Shown: positions 8,556 through 17,728 of the stretch, piece after piece
Layout of the letters: every line of letters starts with the position of its first letter
How positions within the stretch are numbered: position 1 is the first letter of the stretch
NCBI GenBank assembly: GCA_011087605.1
Contig: JAALLE010000001.1
Coordinates: forward strand, 46,261 to 110,260
DNA: 64,000 bases
DNA from: Hyphomicrobiales bacterium
Lineage (GTDB): Bacteria > Pseudomonadota > Alphaproteobacteria > Rhizobiales > Rhizobiaceae
Direction: 5' to 3'
Made by a program: the position numbers and the translations under genes
Notes under the pieces: generated by a model
What the model was told of the DNA's origin: nothing
The model's database searches: none
The model's input: the letters and a program-made list of their open reading frames with translations, nothing else

Positions 8556-9602
8556 TCAGGCTTTGCGGTTCTCCGCCAGTTTTTCATCCACGATTACCAC
8601 ATTGTCGTCGACAGCCTGACTGGTTTTTCCGTGCTGCTTTGCGATCAGCTGGACCAGTTTGTCGACGCGCTCAATATTGGGTGCACCGGCAAATATGGCC
8701 CGTGCTGCAGATGAAGGATTGAGCAGACCAAGGGCTGCATTGGCATATTTTTCAAACGGGACCTGGTCAGCCGGGTCAGCGCCAATGTCGCGGGCCAGCG
8801 CGTCCACCCAATGGTAGATTTCGCGGGAGAGATCGAGGTCGCTGTGAACGGCATCTCGGATCGATCGTGGGCCATCAACGGTAATCGCGCGGTAATTCCC
8901 GGTCAGCAACATGCTCCATTTCGCCAAAGGCACAAACAGTGATTCATGAACCCGAAGTTTGACAGGAACATCCTTGCCATCCAGGCGAATGGCGGCAATG
9001 TCAGCTTCAAGATCCCGCAGGATCTGGGTATGGGCGTCGTCTGCAAAAGCTGCCGCCTTGAAATTGGTTGGCAGGCCGACATGCAGAAAGTTGAGCATTT
9101 CCTCAGGGGGGCGATAGGCCTGCGGGTCCGGGCTGCACAACGATACGAGATCCGGATCAAATCCATCCCAAACGCTGGGATCGGTAAAGCACGGCTCCAG
9201 CAATTTTGTATTCAGATCTGGAATGCGCTGCAGATAGGGTAGGGGTGGCATGTTCATAACTGACAGGCATGGCTTTTTGGCCGCCGCAATTCGAGCCAGC
9301 AAATCCCGCACGCTATCGGCACCATATTGCGGCTCCTGCATTGCCAGACCTATCAAGTCAAACTTTGCCGGATCAGCCTCGCCTGGGGTGCAGGCACTGA
9401 CATTTCCCGTCTGTTCCTTTGATGCGACAATACGGGGTTCGTTTTCGCCACGCAGGGTAATCCGTACAAACGTGCCTTCCCGATTTATCAATTCTGCTTC
9501 TTCGGGCAGGCAAACAAGGGTCACATTATGACCGGCCATTAGCAGTTTGGACGACAGAAGAGAACCATATGACGCCCCCAGTATGAGTATTTCTTTGGCC
9601 AT
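8556..9602 (-). CDS. ketopantoate-reductase-like NAD(P)-binding protein
   Basis: 348 residues. The N-terminus MAKEILILGASYGSLLSSKLLMAGHNVTLVC is a Rossmann fold of the ApbA/PanE type in which the usual GxGxxG reads GASYGS. The rest (PCLSVMNMPPLPYLQRIP, RVHESLFVPLAKWSMLLTGNYRAI) resembles the C-terminal helical domain of ketopantoate reductases only loosely, and the family is normally about 300 residues. Ketopantoate itself may not be the substrate. The ATG is preceded by AGCAAGGAG. It is divergent from sthA across a region containing a 25-bp palindrome. Confidence 0.65.
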   Translation of the reverse strand: MAKEILILGASYGSLLSSKLLMAGHNVTLVCLPEEAELINREGTFVRITLRGENEPRIVASKEQTGNVSACTPGEADPAKFDLIGLAMQEPQYGADSVRDLLARIAAAKKPCLSVMNMPPLPYLQRIPDLNTKLLEPCFTDPSVWDGFDPDLVSLCSPDPQAYRPPEEMLNFLHVGLPTNFKAAAFADDAHTQILRDLEADIAAIRLDGKDVPVKLRVHESLFVPLAKWSMLLTGNYRAITVDGPRSIRDAVHSDLDLSREIYHWVDALARDIGADPADQVPFEKYANAALGLLNPSSAARAIFAGAPNIERVDKLVQLIAKQHGKTSQAVDDNVVIVDEKLAENRKA

Positions 9603-9653
9603 CGGTGAACTCCTTGCTGCGATTTGACTGAGGTCATTTAGCCGATGAAACCA

Positions 9654-9678
9654 AAGTGGTAAACATTAATTACCACTT
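9654..9678. promoter_or_regulatory. 25-bp inverted repeat in divergent intergenic region
   Basis: Arms AAGTGGTAA and TTACCACTT are perfect complements around a 7-base centre, 52 bp upstream of the ketopantoate-reductase-like start and about 186 bp upstream of the chosen sthA start. It looks like a dimeric operator. No regulator gene is adjacent, so the protein that binds it is unknown. Confidence 0.55.
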
Positions 9679-9863
9679 ATTCGGGCTTTATTTTGTAGAG
9701 GCCGCAAAGCTGTTGGAGTGAGCAGAAAGTGACAGAAAAAACGGCCTGTCCAGCCTGCGACAAGCAAGATTTGCCATTAACAGAGTTCACAACGATACCG
9801 GTTGCAACGTATCGATCCTTCAGGTTGATTAGCGATCAGGTAAAGCAGGGCGAGGGTGCAGGA

Positions 9864-11258
9864 ATGGAACATTACGACTTTATCGTGATCGGAAGCGGGC
9901 CCGCAGGACGTCGCGCGGCCATTCAAGCGGCCAAGTTTGGCAAGAAGGTTCTGGTGGTTGAACGCGGGCGACGGGTTGGTGGTGTATCTGTGCATACTGG
10001 CACGATTCCCTCCAAGACCCTGCGAGAAACCGCACTCAACTTGTCCGGCTGGCGCGAACGTGGATTCTACGGGCGCTCCTATCGGGTAAAGCAGGATTTG
10101 ACAGCCGATGACCTTAGAGCTCGACTGCATATTACGCTGAATCACGAAATTGAAGTTCTGGAACATCAATTTGCCCGCAATCAAGTGACGACGCTGAAAG
10201 GTTCAGCGCGTTTTGTCGAAGAAAAGACGATTGAAGTTGAAGGCGAAGAAGGCGAGACCTTTACCTTTTCGGCAGACAATTATCTGTTGGCTGTCGGGAC
10301 CGTGCCTTTCCGACCGGACAATATTCCCTTCGACGGCGATCGCATTTTTGACAGCGATGAAATACTCGACCTGGATCATCTTCCACGCTCAATCTGCGTT
10401 ATCGGAGCAGGCGTAATCGGCATTGAATACGCGACAATTTTTAGCTCGCTGGATGTCCATGTGACACTGGTTGAACCGCGCGAGACAATGCTGGATTTCG
10501 TTGACCGCGAACTGGTCGAAGATTTCACCCACCAATTGCGCGACCGTGGCATGGTGTTGCGGTTTGGCAAGAAGGTGGAAGCCATCAACAAGCTGGGCGA
10601 AGGTGGTTGTGAAGTGATCATGGAGGGTGGCCGCAACATTCGTTGTGAAATGGTGCTGTTCGCCGCCGGGCGGGTCGGTTCCACTGACAGCCTCAATATC
10701 GATCACTGCGGTCTCACCTGCGACAGCCGTGGTCGGTTGACGGTCGATCCGATGACTTTTGAGACCGGTGTGCCGGGAATTTATGCTGCTGGCGACGTCA
10801 TCGGATTCCCAAGCCTGGCGTCTACCTCAATGGAGCAGGGGCGTATCGCTGCCTGTCACGCTTTGGGTCGGCCTGCCCATGATCCCCCCAAATTCTTCCC
10901 CTATGGTATTTATTCGGTGCCGGAAATATCCACCATTGGCATGACGGAAGAGGAAGTGCTTGAAAAAGATATCCCATATGAATGTGGTATTGCCCGGTTC
11001 CGCGAAACTTCACGCGGTCACATTATGGGTCTCGAAACCGGTCTCCTGAAGATGATTTTTTCGCTGGAGGACCGCTGCCTTTTGGGGTGTCACATCGTCG
11101 GCGAGGGTGCGACCGAACTCATCCATATCGGGCAGGCGGTACTCAATCTGAATGGCACGTTGGAATATTTTGTAGAAAACACATTTAACTATCCAACATT
11201 GGCCGAAGCCTACAAAATTGCTGCACTTGATGCCTGGAATCGAATGCCCTCGGTTTGA
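9864..11258 (+). CDS. sthA: soluble pyridine nucleotide transhydrogenase
   Basis: 464 residues from ATG 9864, the length of known SthA proteins; GGGTGCAGGA precedes it. An in-frame GTG at 9729 would add 45 residues containing CPAC. FAD motif: YDFIVIGSGPAGRRAAIQAA. Instead of the CxxxxC redox pair of lipoamide dehydrogenases it has GGVSVHTGTIPSKTLRE, with no second cysteine, as expected for the transhydrogenase. The NAD motif is CVIGAGVIGIEYATIF, and GIYAAGDVIG binds flavin. The enzyme equilibrates NADPH and NAD+ in the cytoplasm. It stands alone, 11 bp from the convergent aminotransferase gene. Confidence 0.88.
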   Translation: MEHYDFIVIGSGPAGRRAAIQAAKFGKKVLVVERGRRVGGVSVHTGTIPSKTLRETALNLSGWRERGFYGRSYRVKQDLTADDLRARLHITLNHEIEVLEHQFARNQVTTLKGSARFVEEKTIEVEGEEGETFTFSADNYLLAVGTVPFRPDNIPFDGDRIFDSDEILDLDHLPRSICVIGAGVIGIEYATIFSSLDVHVTLVEPRETMLDFVDRELVEDFTHQLRDRGMVLRFGKKVEAINKLGEGGCEVIMEGGRNIRCEMVLFAAGRVGSTDSLNIDHCGLTCDSRGRLTVDPMTFETGVPGIYAAGDVIGFPSLASTSMEQGRIAACHALGRPAHDPPKFFPYGIYSVPEISTIGMTEEEVLEKDIPYECGIARFRETSRGHIMGLETGLLKMIFSLEDRCLLGCHIVGEGATELIHIGQAVLNLNGTLEYFVENTFNYPTLAEAYKIAALDAWNRMPSV

Positions 11259-11269
11259 TGTCCTTGTCC

Positions 11270-12481
11270 TCACGCGGCCGAGCGTAGCAACGCGCCCAGG
11301 CGTTTTATTCCTTCGTCAATCATCGGTTCATCGGCCTGGGAAAAGCTGAGCCGGAGCGTGTTACCGTTTGACCCATCAGCAAAAAAGGCTCGCCCCGGCA
11401 CGAAGGCGACCTTCTGCGTCTTAACGGATTGAGCCAGTAGCTCGGCACCATCGAGATGGGCAGGCACAGTCACCCAGACGAACATACCGCCTTCCGGTCG
11501 GGTCCAGGTCACGCCTTCGGGCATGTACTTTTCCAAACACGCCAACATGCAATCACGCCGAGCAGCATATGAGCTGCGAATCTTGGCGACCTGCTGATCA
11601 AAACCTTTAGAGGCCACTTCATGAATTGCCATTTGCGTAATGGTCGATGAATGAAGATCTGACGCCTGTTTCAATAGTACAAGTTTGCTGATCACCTCCT
11701 TAGATGCGCAGACCCAACCAACCCGCAATCCCGGCGACAGGGTTTTGGAAAAACTGCCACAATACAAAGTGCGGGTGCTGTTGATGTCACCTTTTCGGGC
11801 GATCTCCAGAGCCAGGATTGGGGGAATTACCTCACCATCATAGCGCAGAGATTGGTAGGCCGCATCTTCGATTATGGCGATATCCAATTCATCTGCCATG
11901 TCCAGAAGTTGGTGCCGGGACGTCAGATCCATCGTCTCACCAGTCGGGTTTGCAAAGTCGACCGACATATAAGCAAATTTTACGCGGCTATTGTTGTTTT
12001 GTGCGGCTTGGCGATAGTCCGCGGCTGAACGGTTACCTGTTGCAATTAAGCGGCCATATTCCGGTTCATAGGCGTTAAAGGCCCCCAATGCGCCCATATA
12101 GCTTGGCCAGGCAACCAGCGCCGTGTCACCGGGAGAAAGGAATAACTTGCCGAGATAATCCAGCGCCTGTTGAGAACCGGATGTGATAAACACATTGTCG
12201 ATTTCGCACTCGATCTCCAGTTTCGCCATTTGAGAGACGATCCACTGGCGCAACGGAGCATAGCCCTCGCTTACAGAATACTGCAGTGCTGCAGTTTGGC
12301 GTTCGTCAGACAGAACCGCGGCAAAGGCTTTCTGGAAGTCTTCGGTGGGGAACAGGTCAGGATCGGGAATGCCACCGGCAAACGAGATGATGTCGGGCTG
12401 GTCCAGCAATTTTAGAAGTTCTCGGATTTCCGAGGCTTTCATGCGCGATGTTCGCGACGCAAAAATATTTTCCCAATTCAT
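11270..12481 (-). CDS. class I/II PLP-dependent aminotransferase
   Basis: 403 residues from ATG 12481 (MNWENIFASRTSRMKASEIREL). The family is fold-type I of the LysN/aminoadipate aminotransferase group: DIISFAGGIPDPDLFP, SGSQQALDYLGKLFLSPGD, SVDFANPTGETMDL, IIEDAAYQSLRYDG, the PLP-lysine motif YCGSFSKTLSPGLRVGW, and ALRLSFSQ-like terminal NTLRLSFSQ. Members accept aminoadipate, branched-chain or aromatic amino acids; substrate cannot be read from sequence. A short palindrome (12534-12547) upstream may be its operator. Confidence 0.88.
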   Translation of the reverse strand: MNWENIFASRTSRMKASEIRELLKLLDQPDIISFAGGIPDPDLFPTEDFQKAFAAVLSDERQTAALQYSVSEGYAPLRQWIVSQMAKLEIECEIDNVFITSGSQQALDYLGKLFLSPGDTALVAWPSYMGALGAFNAYEPEYGRLIATGNRSAADYRQAAQNNNSRVKFAYMSVDFANPTGETMDLTSRHQLLDMADELDIAIIEDAAYQSLRYDGEVIPPILALEIARKGDINSTRTLYCGSFSKTLSPGLRVGWVCASKEVISKLVLLKQASDLHSSTITQMAIHEVASKGFDQQVAKIRSSYAARRDCMLACLEKYMPEGVTWTRPEGGMFVWVTVPAHLDGAELLAQSVKTQKVAFVPGRAFFADGSNGNTLRLSFSQADEPMIDEGIKRLGALLRSAA

Positions 12482-12533
12482 GGCTAAGTCTCGGTAGGTC
12501 AGCAGGAAGCCCAACTTAACATCGAATTAAAAT

Positions 12534-12547
12534 AGGTCAATAGACCT
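12534..12547. promoter_or_regulatory. short inverted repeat upstream of aminotransferase gene
   Basis: AGGTC and GACCT flank an AATA centre, 53 bp upstream of the aminotransferase start. The size and symmetry fit a GntR- or LysR-type site, but no such regulator gene is near. Weak evidence. Confidence 0.3.
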
Positions 12548-12584
12548 TACCTATATTGGCGATCTGGCTGTCCTTAAGGCGCAG

Positions 12585-13916
12585 TCAAACAACCGAGTAG
12601 ATGCTCCATTTCTCGTCGAACCCCTTGAAACTGTATTCACCACGAAACTCAAATGTGTGGTTTGAGCCAGCGACTAAATCGCGAACCGTTCTGGAAACCA
12701 GCAATTCACCGGAACCGGCGCTGGCGGAAACGCGGGCGGCGAGATGTACGGCGACTCCTGCGATTTCGTCGTCGCGGATTTCGCATTCTCCAGTATGCAG
12801 TCCAGCGCGTATGTTCAATCCAAGCGCGCTACATTGCTGAATAACCTTTTGGCTGCTCTCGATCCCTCGACCCGGGCCGCTAAAGGTGGCTAGTGCCCCG
12901 TCGCCTGTGGTCTTGACCAGACGGCCCTCAAACTCGGCAACCGTGTCTGCGCATATCTTGTCATGTGCATCCAACAGGCTGCGCCACGCCTGATCGCCCA
13001 TATTCCTGGCCCGTTCTGTTGACCCGACAATGTCGGTGAACAAGATGGTTGCCAGTGCTCTTTGGGCAGGCGGCTCTGATTTTCGGGCGTGCAGAAATTC
13101 GCGCATGGTTTCGATGATGATATCTTGATCACCGACCCAGGGCAGGTGGTCGTCGCCGGGGAATTCGACGAATTTTGCATTGGGAATTTGCTTGGCCATC
13201 CAGCGGCCTTCTTCGACATTCACGTCCTGATCCCCAGTGCGATGCATGATCAGAGTTGGAACATGGATGGTTGGCAATATGTTGCGAATATCCACCTGCG
13301 TATTCATCTTCAGCAGCGCTACAGCAGCACCGGGGCTTGCCGATCGTCTGAAATAAGTCGCCAGACGTTCAACAAATGCTTCATCGTTGGCGGCACTGGG
13401 AACATAGTGGGACAGGTCCATGCGGTTGCCCCATTCCCGCTCGATATGTTCCAGCTCCTGTTGCCTGCTTTCAACGGTTGGTGCCCAGGGATAGTCCGGG
13501 CTGTAGATCCGTTTGGCAAAGGTGCCAAACATCACGAGGGCGTGAACCCGGTCAGGATGGCTTGCGGCAAAAAAGGCGCTCAGGTTTCCACCCTCTGAAT
13601 AACCGGCAAACACAGCTTTTTTGGAACCGACCGCATCCATTACCACCATCAGGTCGTCGGCGCGCTCTTCCAGTCCGGGCAATTTGTCATTGGGCACCCT
13701 GTCGGATAATCCGGTGCCGCGCTTATCGAACAGGATCAGCCGAGAAAACGAGGCCAATTGATTGAGAAGTCGGGCGAATGATGGTTCGGCCCAGCACAAT
13801 TCTACATGAGACACCCAGCCAGGGACAAAAACAATATCGATGGGGCCGTCGCCAGTCACCTGATAGGCGATATGCGTGTCACCACTGCGGGCATACTGAG
13901 TTGTTCCCGGGCCCAT
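12585..13916 (-). CDS. alpha/beta hydrolase fused to class III adenylate cyclase
   Basis: 443 residues in two domains. Residues 1-275 are an alpha/beta hydrolase with oxyanion loop VFVPGWVSH, nucleophile elbow GYSEGG (Ser107), an acid near Asp229 in TGDQD and His257 in GDDHLPW. Residues 285-443 are a class III cyclase: LFTDIVGSTERA (metal Asp295), GRLVKTTGDGALATF (purine-selecting Lys335, metal Asp339) and GVAVHLAARVSA (transition-state Arg395). Position 391 is His where Asn is usual, as also seen in some mycobacterial cyclases. The lysine favours ATP, so cAMP is the expected product. The hydrolase domain may act as a ligand sensor. No membrane segment; the protein should be cytoplasmic. It is monocistronic. 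Confidence 0.85.
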   Translation of the reverse strand: MGPGTTQYARSGDTHIAYQVTGDGPIDIVFVPGWVSHVELCWAEPSFARLLNQLASFSRLILFDKRGTGLSDRVPNDKLPGLEERADDLMVVMDAVGSKKAVFAGYSEGGNLSAFFAASHPDRVHALVMFGTFAKRIYSPDYPWAPTVESRQQELEHIEREWGNRMDLSHYVPSAANDEAFVERLATYFRRSASPGAAVALLKMNTQVDIRNILPTIHVPTLIMHRTGDQDVNVEEGRWMAKQIPNAKFVEFPGDDHLPWVGDQDIIIETMREFLHARKSEPPAQRALATILFTDIVGSTERARNMGDQAWRSLLDAHDKICADTVAEFEGRLVKTTGDGALATFSGPGRGIESSQKVIQQCSALGLNIRAGLHTGECEIRDDEIAGVAVHLAARVSASAGSGELLVSRTVRDLVAGSNHTFEFRGEYSFKGFDEKWSIYSVV

Positions 13917-14080
13917 GAATGCGAATTCCCCAATTCCAATGCTTCACCCTAACTTGCCCGGTCAAGACGTCAACGTGGTGCAACATGTAAGGTAGATATC
14001 ACCCATCCCTGGGCTCAAAAATTCACTTCCCTTTCCAGTGTAAGTCTGCAAGTTTTCTTCAGCTTCAGGGAGATGATTTC

Positions 14081-15100
14081 ATGAGCCAGACATCGAGCGG
14101 CACGAAGCAGCAGGCAGCACAGCCAAAGGGCATTGAAGGCCAGTGGAACTACATGCCGGATGTACCAATTCAGGCATCGCCATTTTTTACCTGGCCACTT
14201 GAGCCGATGCGCATGTTGCGCTGGGTTGTCGATCGCTGGTTTGCCGTCGCTGAAAATTCGATACTGGTTGCTGTGGCTTGTATTTCGTGGTTCTGGTTTC
14301 AGCCGTCTTTGGAAGTGACGGCAACATTGTCACTGGACTGGATTGCATTGCTTTATGTTCGCAATTTCGTCCTGTTATTGGTGGCGGCTGGCGGGCTGCA
14401 TTTGTATTTCCACCGATGGAAACGCCAGCAAAAGAAGTTGAAATTCGATGGCCGCGATTTGCGGGCAAAGTCGAAAGGGTTCACCTTCGGCAATCAGGTC
14501 GCCGACAACATGTTCTGGTCGCTTGGCAGCGGTGTTGCCTTCTGGACCGCTTATGAGGTGTTGATGTTCTGGGCTATGGCCAACGGCTATGCTCCACATC
14601 TCGCTTGGGCCGACAATCCTCTGTGGTTTGCGGCCTTATTTTTTCTAACGCCGGTATGGATCTCATTTCACTTCTATTGGATACACCGATGGCTGCACTG
14701 GCCACCACTCTACCGGTTGGCCCATGCGTTGCATCACAGAAACACCAATGTCGGCCCCTGGTCAGGTTTTTCAATGCATCCAATCGAGCATTTGCTGTTC
14801 CTGTCTTCGGTACTCATTCACTTCGTTATCGCTGCCCATCCGGTGCATATCCTGTTTCACCTGCAGCATCAGGCGCTCACTGCCGCCACGTCGCATACCG
14901 GGTTTGAAGGGGTGTTGGTGGGTGACAAGAATCGATTGGCTTTGGGCACATTTCACCATCAGATGCACCACCGCTACTTTGAATGCAATTATGGCAATCT
15001 CGAAGTGCCGTGGGACAAATGGTTCGGTTCATTTCACGACGGTACCGCCGAGGCCAATCAAAAAATGATGAAGCGACGGCTTCAACACATCAACAGTTAA
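14081..15100 (+). CDS. sterol desaturase/fatty acid hydroxylase family membrane protein
   Basis: 339 residues, four or more hydrophobic segments and the complete set of di-iron histidine boxes of the family: HRWLH, HALHH and HHQMHH, with a further H in HPIEH. The start is an ATG preceded by CAGGGAGATGATTTC. These integral-membrane oxygenases use O2 to hydroxylate or desaturate fatty acyl, sterol or carotenoid substrates. The substrate here is unknown; its neighbours are unrelated. Confidence 0.85.
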   Translation: MSQTSSGTKQQAAQPKGIEGQWNYMPDVPIQASPFFTWPLEPMRMLRWVVDRWFAVAENSILVAVACISWFWFQPSLEVTATLSLDWIALLYVRNFVLLLVAAGGLHLYFHRWKRQQKKLKFDGRDLRAKSKGFTFGNQVADNMFWSLGSGVAFWTAYEVLMFWAMANGYAPHLAWADNPLWFAALFFLTPVWISFHFYWIHRWLHWPPLYRLAHALHHRNTNVGPWSGFSMHPIEHLLFLSSVLIHFVIAAHPVHILFHLQHQALTAATSHTGFEGVLVGDKNRLALGTFHHQMHHRYFECNYGNLEVPWDKWFGSFHDGTAEANQKMMKRRLQHINS

Positions 15101-15147
15101 GTGGCGATGGGGTGGCGATCCCAAATTGCCAAATCACTAAATCCGGA

Positions 15148-16293
15148 TCAGTGGGCAGCCGGAATTGACAGTTGCTGCGCCGTTGCAACACTGCGGGCGA
15201 GATATTTGTGAAAGTCGCGGATGGTGCCTTCAAAGTCGTCGCTGGCCAGGGGCCCAGCCTGAGCATGGGCAGACGACAGGGTCTGTTGCAATCGCACAAG
15301 TTTTTCGCGGTCTTCGCGGTTGACCTCTTCCCATAGGCCGATGCGCTGCTGAATGGCGTCTTCCGACAGATCATCACCATAAACCGACATGGTCCAGCGA
15401 ACCCGTATCCTGTTGACCGACAGGGGATGCAGGTTCAGCGACACCAGAAGACTGGCCGACTGGCTCACGACCTGGGTCGGGAATATGCTGAACAATGTTG
15501 AGCGATGGCGCTGTTTTTCGTTTAGCCCGGGCGCACCGTGTCCCCGGCTTGGAATATCGTCGGGATAATTGGCGTGATAGCTGGTGAACAATTCGCCGGA
15601 TGCTGATTTGGTGCATAATTCCGTAGGTGTGTATCCGCGCAATGTTTGTGGATGGACGACGGAGAGGTGATAGCCCTCCATGAAATTCTCAACCAGACAT
15701 TTCCAGTTGCAATCCCAGACTTCTTCGGCCGCGTGAACTGTGCGGAAATCTTCGGTTTGGTAAGGTTCAATCATAGCGTCGAGATCGCGCAACTGCGGAG
15801 TCAGATCTTGGGCGTCGCTGTCGAGATTGGCGTAGATGAATCCTTGCCAGATTTCGCACCTGATCTGAGGCAGGCCGCATTTACTTTGATCGAAATTTGC
15901 ATTCTGCATGTGTGGCGCACGCACCAGTGCCCCATCGCGGCCATAGCTCCAGGCGTGATAACTACAAACAAACAATTTGCGGTTTCCGGTACCTTGCGCG
16001 ACCGGCATGCTTCGGTGCCGGCATACATTCGACAGGACCCGAACTGTCCCGTCATTGCCGCGCACCACGAGCAGTGGTTCATCCAGCAGTTGAATGGTGA
16101 AAAAATCGCCGGGTTGGGAGATTTCGTCACTGCGTCCCAGGCAATGCCAGCCGCGACGCAGCAGTTCGGCTTTCTCGAACTCAAAGTAATCGGTTGAAGT
16201 GTAGAAGTTTCCCGGTAGGCCCATTGGGCCATCATCGGGCATCATCGCAGTATTTTGCAGCGTTTCGCTCATCAAATGAAGGTTTGAAGCCAT
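15148..16293 (-). CDS. Rieske-type aromatic-ring/quaternary-amine oxygenase, alpha subunit
   Basis: 381 residues. The Rieske cluster is bound by CRHRS...CSYH (Cys, His, 16 residues, Cys, two residues, His), near residues 91-113. The catalytic iron site reads NWKCLVENFMEGYHLSVVH: two histidines, with Glu at the position where ring-hydroxylating dioxygenases have the bridging Asp. That Glu is a feature of the quaternary-ammonium group (CntA, GbcA). The family takes electrons from a separate reductase, which is not nearby. I infer a betaine or N-methyl amine substrate, not an aromatic ring. The gene is 144 bp downstream of the saccharopine-dehydrogenase-like gene on the same strand, with a probable terminator between them. 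Confidence 0.82.
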   Translation of the reverse strand: MASNLHLMSETLQNTAMMPDDGPMGLPGNFYTSTDYFEFEKAELLRRGWHCLGRSDEISQPGDFFTIQLLDEPLLVVRGNDGTVRVLSNVCRHRSMPVAQGTGNRKLFVCSYHAWSYGRDGALVRAPHMQNANFDQSKCGLPQIRCEIWQGFIYANLDSDAQDLTPQLRDLDAMIEPYQTEDFRTVHAAEEVWDCNWKCLVENFMEGYHLSVVHPQTLRGYTPTELCTKSASGELFTSYHANYPDDIPSRGHGAPGLNEKQRHRSTLFSIFPTQVVSQSASLLVSLNLHPLSVNRIRVRWTMSVYGDDLSEDAIQQRIGLWEEVNREDREKLVRLQQTLSSAHAQAGPLASDDFEGTIRDFHKYLARSVATAQQLSIPAAH

Positions 16294-16393
16294 GGTGAAC
16301 ACTCACTTCAGTCGGATGTCGGCAATAGCGATCCAGATAAGGTTGACGATAATTCCAGCACCATCATTGGCACTTTTGTCGCCCCTGGAGTCA

Positions 16394-16434
16394 CAAAAAA
16401 CCGACACGCCAATGGCATCACGTGGCGTTTTTTT
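16394..16434 (-). terminator. probable intrinsic terminator after the saccharopine-dehydrogenase-like gene
   Basis: A 6-bp stem (ACGCCA 16406-16411 with TGGCGT 16423-16428) has T-runs on both sides: on the minus strand GGTTTTTTG follows after a few bases, and on the plus strand a run of seven T follows at once. It may act in both directions. The stem is short, so efficiency is uncertain. Confidence 0.45.
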
Positions 16435-16436
16435 GA

Positions 16437-17510
16437 CTAACCTTGGCCGCGATTGAAATGGGATCCTGTCGGAGTGTTCAAAAATGCGTCCAGAGGTATA
16501 TCCTCCTGTTTTAAAAATCCCTTGTTCAACAACATTCCGTCGCGCACCAATTCAATGACCCCAACAACTGAACTGGCAGTGGTCCAGGCAATCGCGGTGC
16601 GGGATGATCCGGCAATATCGATCGGCCTGTAACCTCGCACAAATTCCTGGCGCTGGAGATTGCCGTCGATCAACCCTTCCGCCGATACGTGGATGTAGAC
16701 AATGTCATCTCCCACCGGTGGTTTTGCATGGGTCAGTATTTGCCCTGCAATGTCGCGCTGCTCGCGCATCAGTAGTTCGTGAAAGAAAAAGTTCATCAAT
16801 TGCATGTGTCCGGGATAGCGCATGGTCTTGTAGTCTATATTGGCAACCTTGCCGTGATAGGTGTCGCACATCGTGCCGAGGCCACCGGATGTGGTGAAGG
16901 CTTCCAGTTTCACTCCGTCGATATAGATATTCTCGTGCCATTCCATCGACGATAGGGTTTTGCGCTCGCCTTCTTCAATGACTTCGCAGTCGTTGAGATA
17001 TTCGTTGACAACCCCTTCCGGCGACCAGTTGAAAGCATAGCCGAGCAGGCCTGTGGGATGTTGTGGAAGGGCGCCCACCCGCATGCGGCAGGCGCGGCAT
17101 TGATCAAATCTGGCAATCAAGTCTGCGCCGACAATGCCGACGAATCCTGGAGCCAATCCACATTGTGGCGCCATCAATCCATTTGAAGTTCTCGAGAGTT
17201 TCTGAATTGCCTCTGTCGTTGCGACATCTTCGGTCAGGTCGAAATAGTGGATACCGGCGGCATGGGCAGCGCGAGCCACTTCGATGTTGAGATGATAGGG
17301 CAGGCAGGACAGCACAGCTTGCGTATTTTGAAGTTCGGTCTGCAGCGCTTGGTCATCAGTAAGATCAAAGTTTTTAACCGCAAACGGCAGTTCTTCTTTC
17401 GGCGGATGAAGATCATAGCCCGTGACATCGAGACCAGACTGGTGCAGCAAAGTCGCTGCAAGGCGGCCAACCTTGCCAAGACCAAGTACGGAAATGGAAT
17501 TAAATGACAT
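16437..17510 (-). CDS. saccharopine dehydrogenase-like oxidoreductase
   Basis: 357 residues from ATG 17510, chosen for GGAGAATATC just upstream; translation from 17645 would add 45 residues unlike the family. The Rossmann motif VLGLGKVGRLAATLLHQSGLDV, then AVLSCLPYHLNIEVARAAHAAGIHYFDLTED and GLMAPQCGLAPGFVGIVGADL, are typical of the saccharopine/lysine-6-dehydrogenase/carboxyspermidine group, which act on amino-acid amines through an imine. It is divergent from an Lrp-type regulator gene and upstream of the Rieske gene, suggesting a role in catabolism of a modified amino acid. The precise reaction is not readable. Confidence 0.75.
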   Translation of the reverse strand: MSFNSISVLGLGKVGRLAATLLHQSGLDVTGYDLHPPKEELPFAVKNFDLTDDQALQTELQNTQAVLSCLPYHLNIEVARAAHAAGIHYFDLTEDVATTEAIQKLSRTSNGLMAPQCGLAPGFVGIVGADLIARFDQCRACRMRVGALPQHPTGLLGYAFNWSPEGVVNEYLNDCEVIEEGERKTLSSMEWHENIYIDGVKLEAFTTSGGLGTMCDTYHGKVANIDYKTMRYPGHMQLMNFFFHELLMREQRDIAGQILTHAKPPVGDDIVYIHVSAEGLIDGNLQRQEFVRGYRPIDIAGSSRTAIAWTTASSVVGVIELVRDGMLLNKGFLKQEDIPLDAFLNTPTGSHFNRGQG

Positions 17511-17728
17511 GATATTCTCCTCGATGACTGACCGATCAAGATCCGAGGTCTCCCCTGGATTGCATACGCCGGCGATCATTTCTTCAAATAAGATGGGATT
17601 TGAGTCTTGCCCAACGCGGACCGCTGAATTGAATTGAAACAACAACTGACCGGCAATCGAAACAGCAATCTGTTGCCGAAACGGGATTTTTCTACCGTTT
17701 TGCGCAAACTTTCGCTAAAGATCGATTT

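Noticed and set aside
15148..16293. Aromatic-ring dioxygenase for xenobiotics
   Set aside because: The bridging residue is Glu, and no beta subunit or aromatic pathway genes are adjacent; quaternary-amine type is favoured.
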